Shown here piece by piece: positions 7,538 through 14,262 of a stretch of 21,183 nucleotides of DNA. How positions within the stretch are numbered: position 1 is the first letter of the stretch; each line of letters begins with the position of its first letter. The notes beneath the pieces are model-generated. The model was given only the letters and a program-made list of their open reading frames with translations. It was not told where the DNA came from and ran no database searches. This DNA comes from an uncultured Clostridia bacterium (GTDB lineage: Bacteria; Bacillota; Clostridia; Lachnospirales; Lachnospiraceae). The DNA is taken from NCBI GenBank assembly GCA_947304065.1, contig CAMZAI010000018.1, positions 1 to 21,183 on the forward strand, given 5' to 3'. Both the position numbers and the translations under genes were made by a program.

Positions 7538-7559
7538 TTTATATTCGCCGGGCTTTCTT
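7529..7559 (+). terminator. attenuator (intrinsic terminator) before the fused binding-protein gene
   Basis: GCCCGG (7529-7534) pairs with CCGGGC (7548-7553) around a 13-base loop, followed directly by TTTCTT. It stands about 100 bases before the binding-protein start codon, between the leader peptide and the structural genes. Its 5' arm is shared with the 10-bp antiterminator. A further segment GCCCGGC (7577-7583) can pair with the 3' arm GCCGGGC (7547-7553). Confidence 0.65.
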
Positions 7560-7584
7560 CATGTATTAAAGCGAGTGCCCGGCA

Positions 7585-7612
7585 ACATCGAGCGAGCTTG
7601 CTCGCGAGATGT
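7585..7612. repeat. 28-base inverted repeat (stem-loop) before the binding-protein gene
   Basis: ACATC / GATGT outer arms and GCGAGC / GCTCGC inner arms are separated by a 2x2 mismatch, giving a strong hairpin with a tight loop. No T-tract follows, so it is not a standard terminator. It could stabilise the mRNA 5' end or be a dispersed REP-like repeat. Confidence 0.6.
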
Positions 7613-7650
7613 CCTATTAAAAAATCTAAACAAAAGAGGAGAGAAAAATT

Positions 7651-9294
7651 ATGAAAAAGACATTATGGACAAAACTTATCGCAGTATTATTCACTATCGT
7701 TCTGGGCCTTTCGGCACTGACCGGATGCTCAAAGGACAGCGAGGCAAAGGCAGGGGAGACCGGCAAGGTATACCGCACTCTTGACGAGATCAAGAAGGCA
7801 GGAACCGTAAATATCGGCGTTTTCTCCGATAAGAATCCATTCGGATACGTTGACGAGAACGGCAATTATCAGGGCTATGACGTATACTTCGCAGAGAGGA
7901 TCGGAAAGGACCTCGGCGTTAAGATCAATTACGTTTCTACCGAAGCGGCCAACAGAGTCGAGTATCTCGAGACAGGCAAGGTAGATATCGTGCTCGCGAA
8001 CTTCACCGTGACCGAAGACAGAGCAAAGAAGGTTGATTTCGCGCTTCCTTACATGAACGTTGCGCTCGGCGTTGTATCGCACGATGACAAGGTTATCACA
8101 GATCTGTCCCAGATCGGTGCCGACGAGCAGGTTATCGTTATTTCGGGTACCACCGCAGAGACCTATCTTGAAAAGAACCATCCCGATATCAAGCTTCAGA
8201 AATTTGATTCCTACGCTACCGCAAAGACTTCTTTCGAGAACCGTACAGGCGTTGCATGGGCTAACGACAACACAGAGGTTATCGCGTTCGCGATCGAGAA
8301 CGCAGGCTATACCGTAGGCATTCCTTCACTCGGCAGCCAGGACACCATCGCTCCCGCGGTTTCAAAGGGAAATACCACACTCCTTGACTGGATCAACAAC
8401 GAGATCAAGTCGCTCGCAAATGAGAATTTCTTCCATGCGGATTATGAGGCAACTCTTCTTTCGACTTACGGCAAGGACTATGAGGACACACTCGTTGTGG
8501 AGGGCGGCGTTACCGCTAACGGCAGCGCACCGGCCGGCGCTTTGAACATCGTGCCCGGCAACGGCGAGACCATCAAGATCGCGGCTTCCGCAACACCTCA
8601 CGCGGAGATCCTTGAAAAGGCAGCACCCATTCTCGAGCAGTACGGCTACAAGCTTGACGTAGTGGAGTTCGCGGATTATGTTCAGCCCAACCTCGTTGTT
8701 GAGTCGGGTGAGTTTGACGCAAACTATTTCCAGCATGTTCCTTATCTTGACAGCTTCAACGCAGAACAGGGCACACATCTCGTAAACGCAGGCGGCATCC
8801 ACTATGAGCCCTTCGGCATCTATCCCGGAACAAAGAAGAGCCTTGCCGATATCGCCGACGGTGACAGCATCGCGGTTCCCAACGATACCACCAATGAGGC
8901 GAGAGCGCTCCTGCTCCTTCAGGACAACGGTCTCTTAAAGTTAAAGGACGGTGTGGGACTTACGGCGACCGTGAACGACATCGTAGAGAATCCCAAGAAC
9001 ATCAAGTTCGTAGAGCTTGAGGCGGCACAGGTAGCGCGTGTCGTAAACGAGGTCGCATACGTGGTGCTCAACGGCAACTACGCTCTTGAGGCAGGCTACT
9101 CGGTAGCAAAGGACTCGATCGCTTACGAGGCCAGCGATTCGGTAGCTGCAAAGACATACGTCAACATCATCGCGGTTCTTTCGGGACATGAGTCCGACAA
9201 CAAGATCAAGGCTCTCGTTGAGGTGCTCAGATCCGCGGATATTCAGAAATTCATAAAGGATACCTATGACGGCGCGGTAGTATTCTTTGAATAA
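7651..9294 (+). CDS. fused dual substrate-binding lipoprotein: CjaA-like cysteine-binding domain + MetQ-like methionine-binding domain
   Basis: 547 residues in one uninterrupted frame. A signal peptide ends in lipobox LTGC (Cys26), so it is membrane-tethered and extracytoplasmic. Domain 1 (about 40-286) is a family 3 solute-binding protein closely resembling the Campylobacter cysteine-binding CjaA as I remember it: GVFSDKNPFGYVDENG, EAANRVEYL, KVDIVLANFT, DFALPYMNVALGV, DTIAPAVSKG and FFH-YE-TL, ending VVEGG. A short Ala/Gly/Pro-containing linker (about 287-307) joins domain 2 (about 308-547), a MetQ/NlpA-type protein without its own lipobox: ATPHAEIL, VVEFADYVQPN, GEFDANYFQHVPYLDSFN and the IHYEPFGIYPG region. 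GAGGAG lies upstream of ATG 7651. Each half is about normal length for its family. The operon that follows encodes one matching translocator for each half. Specificities are inferred from resemblance. Confidence 0.93.
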   Translation: MKKTLWTKLIAVLFTIVLGLSALTGCSKDSEAKAGETGKVYRTLDEIKKAGTVNIGVFSDKNPFGYVDENGNYQGYDVYFAERIGKDLGVKINYVSTEAANRVEYLETGKVDIVLANFTVTEDRAKKVDFALPYMNVALGVVSHDDKVITDLSQIGADEQVIVISGTTAETYLEKNHPDIKLQKFDSYATAKTSFENRTGVAWANDNTEVIAFAIENAGYTVGIPSLGSQDTIAPAVSKGNTTLLDWINNEIKSLANENFFHADYEATLLSTYGKDYEDTLVVEGGVTANGSAPAGALNIVPGNGETIKIAASATPHAEILEKAAPILEQYGYKLDVVEFADYVQPNLVVESGEFDANYFQHVPYLDSFNAEQGTHLVNAGGIHYEPFGIYPGTKKSLADIADGDSIAVPNDTTNEARALLLLQDNGLLKLKDGVGLTATVNDIVENPKNIKFVELEAAQVARVVNEVAYVVLNGNYALEAGYSVAKDSIAYEASDSVAAKTYVNIIAVLSGHESDNKIKALVEVLRSADIQKFIKDTYDGAVVFFE

Positions 9295-9318
9295 GATCGA
9301 TATAGATAATCTCCTAGA

Positions 9319-9357
9319 GGCGGGCGGTTCTGATTATTCAGAGCCGTTTTGCCCGTC
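9319..9357 (+). terminator. intergenic stem-loop with T-tract, possible leaky terminator
   Basis: CGGTTCTG (9325-9332) and CAGAGCCG (9339-9346, one G-T wobble) form a hairpin followed by TTTT. An outer pairing GGCGGG / CCCGTC (9319-9324 with 9352-9357) is also possible. Between a binding-protein gene and its transporter genes, such an element commonly lowers expression of the downstream genes relative to the binding protein. Confidence 0.5.
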
Positions 9358-9390
9358 CTTGGGAAATGCATTTTTCAGAGGTTTTTCAGC

Positions 9391-10407
9391 ATGAGTGAGA
9401 TAGAGATCAGGAATCTGACCAAGAGATTCGAAGTAAAGGGCAATACAGTCACAGCCCTGGACAATGTGAGCCTCAGCATAGAAAAAGGCGATATCTACGG
9501 GATCATAGGCATGTCGGGCGCGGGAAAGAGCACGCTCGTCAGATCGATCAACTACCTGGAGAGGCCGACCGACGGACAGATAATCATCGACGGCACGGAT
9601 CTGGCGTCCCTGTCCGAAAAGGAGCTCAGGAAAAAACGCAGCGGGATAGGGATGATATTTCAGGGATTTAATCTGCTCGAACAGCGAAACGTTATCGACA
9701 ATGTCTGTTTTCCGCTGGAAATAGCGGGTGTGAAGCGCAAAGACGCGAGAGTCCGCGCAAAGGAGCTTTTACGGACGGTAGGCCTCGAGGAAAAGGAAAA
9801 GGTCTATCCTTCGCAGCTCTCGGGCGGGCAGAAGCAGCGTGTGGCGATAGCCCGCGCGCTGGCGACCAATCCCGGGATACTGCTCTGTGATGAGGCAACG
9901 AGCGCGCTCGACCCGCAGACGACGGAATCGATCCTTAGCCTGCTAAAAGAAATAAACGAGAGATTCAACATAACGATCGTAGTGATCACCCACCAGATGT
10001 CCGTCGTAACGAGAATATGCAACAATGTCGCGATCATAGACAACGGAGTCCTGGTGGAGGAAGGCGATGTGGCGGCCGTGTTCGCGAATCCGCAGAGCGA
10101 TGCCGCCAAAGAGCTGATATTCGAGAAAAAGCAGGTTTATTCCCCTGTGGAGACTCTTGACGGGGAGAGAAAGATCAGGATCACCTTCAACGAGAATTCG
10201 GCATATGAGCCGGTGATCGCGAACCTTATCTTAAAGCACGGGGCGCCGGTCAATATCCTGAAGGCAGATACGCGCAATGTAGGCGGCAGGGCCAGAGGCG
10301 AGATGATACTCGGGCTCCCCGAAGGCAGCAGGCTGCAGGAGGCCATGATAGAGAGCCTGAAGGCGAGCGGGCTGACCGTCAGTGACGTGGATGGGGGGAA
10401 TGTGTGA
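9391..10407 (+). CDS. metN: methionine ABC transporter ATP-binding protein MetN (with NIL domain)
   Basis: 338 residues, cytoplasmic ATPase of the methionine importer. Walker A GMSGAGKST, signature LSGGQKQR and Walker B ILLCDEATSALD are followed by the H-loop VITHQMSV. After about residue 255 there is a C-terminal NIL (ACT-like) domain, IRITFNENSAYEPVIANLI and RGEMILGLPEG. In E. coli MetN this domain binds methionine and causes trans-inhibition, and it is diagnostic for MetN. The frame is open to 9349, but ATG 9391 starts the conserved sequence (MSEIEIRNLTKRF) after AGAGG. The stop overlaps the next start by one base (TGATG). Confidence 0.96.
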   Translation: MSEIEIRNLTKRFEVKGNTVTALDNVSLSIEKGDIYGIIGMSGAGKSTLVRSINYLERPTDGQIIIDGTDLASLSEKELRKKRSGIGMIFQGFNLLEQRNVIDNVCFPLEIAGVKRKDARVRAKELLRTVGLEEKEKVYPSQLSGGQKQRVAIARALATNPGILLCDEATSALDPQTTESILSLLKEINERFNITIVVITHQMSVVTRICNNVAIIDNGVLVEEGDVAAVFANPQSDAAKELIFEKKQVYSPVETLDGERKIRITFNENSAYEPVIANLILKHGAPVNILKADTRNVGGRARGEMILGLPEGSRLQEAMIESLKASGLTVSDVDGGNV

Positions 10408-11069
10408 TGTTTACGGATAAAGTTATTGAAATGATACTGGCCGGGATCAAGGATACCCTGTATATGACGCTGGTTTCGACAGTTTTCGGATATGTGCTCG
10501 GCCTGCCGCTCGGCGTCATCCTCAGTGTCACGAGAAAGGACGGATTAAAGCCCAACAGCGTGATCTACGGCGCGATCGGCTTCATCTGCAATATCATCAG
10601 GAGCATACCGTTCCTGATCCTGCTGATCCTGCTGATCCCGTTCACGCGGTTCCTCGTCGGGCAGAGCTACGGTTCCACTGCGACCATCGTGCCGCTCGTG
10701 ATATGCGCGGCGCCCTATATCGCCAGAGTGGTGGAGTCATCGCTGAACGAAGTCGACGCGGGCGTGATCGAGGCCGCTAAAGCCATGGGCGCGGGCAATT
10801 TCCAGATCATATTCAAAGTCCTGCTCGCCGAAGCCAGGGTCTCGCTGTTTACGGGAGCTACGATAACCACAGGCCTGCTGCTCGGTTATTCGGCAATGTC
10901 GGGAACCGTAGGAGGAGGCGGACTCGGCGATATAGCGGTAAGATACGGCTATTACAGATGGCAGACCGACATCATGATCGTGACGGTTCTGCTGCTGATA
11001 ATCATTTTCCAGATCATACAGCATCTGGGGACAAGACTGTCGAGACGCATAGACCACAGAAAGAGATAA
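10407..11069 (+). CDS. metI: methionine ABC transporter permease MetI
   Basis: 220 residues, five-helix type I importer permease that pairs with MetN. It begins MFTDKVIEMILAGIKDTLYM and contains the coupling EAA-type loop AAKAMGAGNFQIIFKVLL, then GLLLGYSAMSGTVGGGGLGD and RYGYYRWQTDIM, all characteristic of MetI. A GTG at 10404 immediately precedes ATG 10407. The ATG is preferred because it overlaps the metN stop (TGATG) and is better spaced from the GGGGGG ribosome site. Confidence 0.95.
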   Translation: MFTDKVIEMILAGIKDTLYMTLVSTVFGYVLGLPLGVILSVTRKDGLKPNSVIYGAIGFICNIIRSIPFLILLILLIPFTRFLVGQSYGSTATIVPLVICAAPYIARVVESSLNEVDAGVIEAAKAMGAGNFQIIFKVLLAEARVSLFTGATITTGLLLGYSAMSGTVGGGGLGDIAVRYGYYRWQTDIMIVTVLLLIIIFQIIQHLGTRLSRRIDHRKR

Positions 11070-11079
11070 GGGATCCGAT

Positions 11080-11739
11080 ATGGATATAGAAGTAATCAAG
11101 AGATATCTGCCGCTGTTTTCAAAGGCTTTCCTGCTGACGGTCAAAATAGGCTGGCTGGGTATCGCGCTGGCGTTCGTGCTGGGCATTTTATGCGCGTTCA
11201 CGCTGTATTATAAGCTGCCTGTGCTTTCGACGATCGTCAGGTTCTACGTTGAGCTGTTCCGCAATACGCCGCTGCTGGTACAGCTGTTCTTCATCTACTA
11301 CGGCCTGCCCTCGATAGGCATCAGGATATCCGCGCAGCTGTGCGGAACCTTAGGGCTGGGACTGCTGGGCGGCAGCTACATGGCGGAGAGCATTAGGAGC
11401 GGACTTGAAGCCGTACCTGCCATCCAGTCCGAGAGCGCGAAGTCGCTTGGCATGACAAAATGGCAGGCGTTCAGGTATATCATCGCACCGCAGGCATTTA
11501 ACATCAGTGTGCCGGGCCTCATGGCCAACGTTATTTTCCTGTTGAAAGAGACAAGCGTTTTTTCGGCGATAAGCCTGATGGACCTGATGTTTACGGCAAA
11601 GGACCTGATCGGCCTGCATTACAACACGACCGAGAGCCTTTTCCTGCTCGTGCTTTTTTATGTACTGATGCTGCTCCCGGTGTCATTTGCGGGGAGCCTG
11701 ATCGAGAAAAAAGTGCGCTTCGGAATGTATGGAGACTGA
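11080..11739 (+). CDS. polar amino acid ABC transporter permease, probable cysteine/cystine system, subunit 1
   Basis: 219 residues of the His/Glu/Gln/Arg/opine permease family, a different permease family from MetI. It has the N-terminal family motif FRNTPLLVQLFF, a coupling loop ESAKSLGMTKWQAFRYIIAPQA and about five membrane helices. It starts 10 bases after metI. Together with the next permease and the final ATPase of the operon it would form the second translocator, matching the CjaA-like half of the fused binding protein. Cysteine or cystine as substrate is inferred from that context and from the Cys-rich leader. Confidence 0.9.
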   Translation: MDIEVIKRYLPLFSKAFLLTVKIGWLGIALAFVLGILCAFTLYYKLPVLSTIVRFYVELFRNTPLLVQLFFIYYGLPSIGIRISAQLCGTLGLGLLGGSYMAESIRSGLEAVPAIQSESAKSLGMTKWQAFRYIIAPQAFNISVPGLMANVIFLLKETSVFSAISLMDLMFTAKDLIGLHYNTTESLFLLVLFYVLMLLPVSFAGSLIEKKVRFGMYGD

Positions 11740-11742
11740 CGT

Positions 11743-12411
11743 ATGGGAATAGAGGTTATATTTAAGGGTAAAAACCTTGTGAGACTGCTCGCCGGGCTCG
11801 GCGCGGCGATGAAGATAAGCCTGATATCGGTCGCGATCAGCATCGTGCTGGGGATCGCCCTCGGCATGCTGATGACGCTCAAAAAGCCGGTGATCAACGT
11901 GATAACGCGCATCTACCTGGAGATCGTCAGGATAATGCCGCAGATGGTGCTGCTGTTCATCGTATTCTTCGGATTTACAAAGCTCACGGGACTTAATCTG
12001 TCCGCGGAGGTCTCGGCGGTGATAGTTTTCTCGTTCTGGGGGACCGCAGAGATGGCGGATCTCGTGAGAGGCTGCATGATCAGCATTCCCGCGATACAGT
12101 ATGAGAGCAGCGCAGCGCTGGGGCTTGGCAGACTGCAGACATTTATATATGTGATCGTGCCGCAGATAGTCAGAAGGCTGCTCCCGCTCTCGATCAACCT
12201 TATCACGAGGATGATCAAGACCACGAGTCTCGTGATGATGATCGGCATCGTGGAGGTTTTGAAAGTCGGGCAGCAGATCATCGAGGCAAACAGGAAAACT
12301 GCGCCGAATGCGGCATTCGGAGTGTTCGCCGCCGTATTTCTGCTGTATTTCGCGGTATGCTGGCCGATCGGCAGACTGTCAAAATACCTGGAAAAGAAAT
12401 GGGAAAACTAG
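11743..12411 (+). CDS. polar amino acid ABC transporter permease, probable cysteine/cystine system, subunit 2
   Basis: 222 residues, same family as the preceding gene but clearly diverged. EIVRIMPQMVLLFIVFFG takes the place of the usual RNTPLL-Q motif, and the coupling loop is ESSAALGLGRLQTFIYVIVPQ. Paired non-identical permeases are normal in Tcy-, Peb- and Gln-type systems and argue for a heterodimeric channel. Only 3 bases separate it from the previous stop, and the site TGGAGAC lies in the end of that gene. Confidence 0.9.
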   Translation: MGIEVIFKGKNLVRLLAGLGAAMKISLISVAISIVLGIALGMLMTLKKPVINVITRIYLEIVRIMPQMVLLFIVFFGFTKLTGLNLSAEVSAVIVFSFWGTAEMADLVRGCMISIPAIQYESSAALGLGRLQTFIYVIVPQIVRRLLPLSINLITRMIKTTSLVMMIGIVEVLKVGQQIIEANRKTAPNAAFGVFAAVFLLYFAVCWPIGRLSKYLEKKWEN

Positions 12412-12420
12412 AGGTAGATT

Positions 12421-13155
12421 ATGGAAGAGATACTTAAAGTCGAGCATCTGCACAAAAGCTTTGAAAACCTGACTGTACTGGAGGATGTGAGCCTCACCGT
12501 GAACAAGGGTGAAGTAGTCGTGATCGTGGGGCCTTCGGGCTGCGGAAAGAGCACATTCCTGCGCTGCATCAACGGACTGGAGGACATCCAGGACGGCAGG
12601 GTCATACTGGACGGACAGACCATAAACCCGCCTCTGCAGAAGGGCGATAACTACAGGCAGAGGATCGGTATGGTGTTCCAGAGCTATGAGCTGTTCCCGC
12701 ACAAGACCATACTCGGGAATATCATGCTCGCGCCCATAAAGGTGCAGAAACGTGACAAAAACGAGGTTCGCGCCGAAGCGGAGCAGCTGCTCGAAAAAGT
12801 AGGACTTTCCTCGAAAAAGGACAATTACCCGCGTCAGCTCTCGGGCGGTCAGAAGCAGAGAGTGGCGATCGTAAGGGCACTTATCATGCATCCCGAGATA
12901 CTGCTGTTCGACGAGGTTACCGCGGCGCTCGACCCCGAGATGGTAAGAGAGGTGCTCGACGTGATCCTGGAACTCGCAAAGCAGCAGAGGACGATGCTGA
13001 TCGTTACGCATGAGATGGCTTTTGCGCGCGCGATAGCAGACAGGATCGTTTTTATGGACGGGGGATCGATAATAGAGGTATCCGAGCCGGAAAGATTCTT
13101 TACCGAGCCGCGGACCGAGAGAGCGAAGAGATTCCTGAAAACATTTGAATATTAA
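12421..13155 (+). CDS. polar amino acid ABC transporter ATP-binding protein (GlnQ/TcyN type)
   Basis: 244 residues, the standard length for ATPases of polar amino acid importers, without a NIL domain. Walker A GPSGCGKST, Q-loop MVFQSYELFPHKT, signature LSGGQKQR, Walker B ILLFDEVTAALD and H-loop IVTHEMAFA are all intact. It is the last gene of the operon, 9 bases after the second permease and just before a strong terminator. It should energise the two polar amino acid permeases, so the operon carries two separate ATPases for two translocators. Confidence 0.94.
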   Translation: MEEILKVEHLHKSFENLTVLEDVSLTVNKGEVVVIVGPSGCGKSTFLRCINGLEDIQDGRVILDGQTINPPLQKGDNYRQRIGMVFQSYELFPHKTILGNIMLAPIKVQKRDKNEVRAEAEQLLEKVGLSSKKDNYPRQLSGGQKQRVAIVRALIMHPEILLFDEVTAALDPEMVREVLDVILELAKQQRTMLIVTHEMAFARAIADRIVFMDGGSIIEVSEPERFFTEPRTERAKRFLKTFEY

Positions 13156-13163
13156 AGGCGAAA

Positions 13164-13222
13164 GGGAAGAAATACTCCGACAACAATTAGGATCGGCTGT
13201 ATCTCTCCCCTTCTTTTTTCTT
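13164..13222 (+). terminator. intrinsic terminator of the sulfur amino acid uptake operon
   Basis: GGGAAGAAATAC (13164-13175) pairs with GTATCTCTCCC (13199-13209) with one bulge and one mismatch. An inner CCGA/TCGG extension and a long T-rich tract (TTCTTTTTTCTT) follow 8 bases after the last stop codon. Confidence 0.75.
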
Positions 13223-13254
13223 AAGTGTAAAAGGTGAATATGTTAATCCTATGA

Positions 13255-13284
13255 CAAAAATGGTAAACATTTATGACATTTTTG
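13255..13284. promoter_or_regulatory. inverted repeat in the spacer before the DUF5058 gene
   Basis: CAAAAATG (13255-13262) and CATTTTTG (13277-13284) are perfect 8-base inverted arms with 14 bases between them. They sit about 85 bases upstream of the next start codon in an otherwise AT-rich 148-base spacer. It could be an operator or a weak hairpin. No convincing promoter hexamers were found next to it. Confidence 0.3.
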
Positions 13285-13370
13285 ACCGATCGGCAAAAAG
13301 CATTGCTTTTGGGATGGCAAAAGTTTAGAGTTATTCATATAAGCCTGAAATATAACGGGAGGTAGGATTT

Positions 13371-14177
13371 ATGGAGATTCTGGCAAAGCTGAACGGTGCT
13401 TTTATGTACCTGATCTGCGGCGCGATAATTCTGCTCGTTGCCGTGATCTGTGTCATTTTTGCGGTACGCGCGTACCGCGCGGGCAAGGCGATGGGGATCG
13501 ATACCGGCAAGATGAAGCGCGTTATCACCGCGAGCGCGACTTTTTCGATATTGCCCGGCATCGGCATACTGCTCGGAGTTATAGCGCTTTCGGGAAGTCT
13601 GGGCACTCCTTGGCCGTGGCTGAGGCTTTCGGTCATCGGAGCACTGCATTATGAGACCCAGGTGGCCGAGGCTGCCGCGGAGGCGGTCGGAGGCGGAGGA
13701 CTTTCGGCATCGACCATGACCGGAGAGGGTTTTACGACGATAGCGCTGCTGATGTGTTTCTGCATCATCTGGGGCATGGTGCTCATGATATTTAACGGTA
13801 AATCCTATGTGACACGCCTGATGTCGGGCGGGAGATCCGCGCGCAAACCCGACGCGGATGCGGGCGCAAATGCGGCACCTGCGGCAAATAAGAAGAGCAC
13901 GGCGGGCTTCGGCGATATCGCGATGACGGCGATGTTCATCGGCCTCGTTTCCGCGTATATAGCGAGCTATGTCGGCACGATCGTTTCGTCGGAGGGTGTA
14001 TTTACGTTTAAGGGCAGCTGGCTCTCACTCGCGGTTTCCGTCGTTGCGGCACTCGCGATGGCCGCGTTCCTGTACATCAAGAATAAGACAAAGGCCGAAT
14101 GGGTGGACAGCTTTTCCGTGGCAGGCAGCATGCTGATCGCGATGGCGTCGGCGATACTGCTCGGGGGCCTGGCATAA
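13371..14177 (+). CDS. multi-pass membrane protein, DUF5058-like
   Basis: 268 residues with about six predicted membrane segments (near 12-32, 60-78, 122-140, 180-205, 215-235, 245-265). The segment SGSLGTPWPWLRLSVIGALHYE after helix 2 is a pattern I associate with the DUF5058 family. A central hydrophilic, Ala/Lys-rich loop lies at about 150-178. GGGAGGT precedes ATG 13371. It heads a cluster with a second membrane protein and a membrane-anchored M20 peptidase, suggesting transport of a peptide or acyl-amino-acid substrate of that enzyme. The biochemical function of the family is unknown to me. Confidence 0.72.
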   Translation: MEILAKLNGAFMYLICGAIILLVAVICVIFAVRAYRAGKAMGIDTGKMKRVITASATFSILPGIGILLGVIALSGSLGTPWPWLRLSVIGALHYETQVAEAAAEAVGGGGLSASTMTGEGFTTIALLMCFCIIWGMVLMIFNGKSYVTRLMSGGRSARKPDADAGANAAPAANKKSTAGFGDIAMTAMFIGLVSAYIASYVGTIVSSEGVFTFKGSWLSLAVSVVAALAMAAFLYIKNKTKAEWVDSFSVAGSMLIAMASAILLGGLA

Positions 14178-14216
14178 GGCACAGCGCGATGCGGCAGCTT
14201 AAGGTGAGATGAACAT

Positions 14217-14249
14217 GTGCCCGGGGCGGGAGACTTTCCGTTAGGGCAC
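14217..14249 (+). promoter_or_regulatory. stem-loop in the gap before the second membrane protein gene
   Basis: GTGCCC (14217-14222) pairs with GGGCAC (14244-14249), and CGGGA (14227-14231) with TTCCG (14236-14240) around GACT. The 3' foot ends about 4 bases before the GGAGAC ribosome site. There is no T-tract, so a role in translation or mRNA processing is more likely than termination. Confidence 0.4.
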
Positions 14250-14262
14250 GGATCGGAGACAT

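Noticed and set aside
7336..7650. SAM (S-box) riboswitch or T-box before the sulfur amino acid operon
   Set aside because: No S-box core and no T-box sequence (AGGGTGGNACCGCG) were found. The leader ORF with alternative pairs explains the region better.
7527..7784. Open frame spanning the attenuator and the start of the receptor gene
   Set aside because: It begins inside the terminator hairpin and runs out of frame into a clearly conserved lipoprotein signal peptide.
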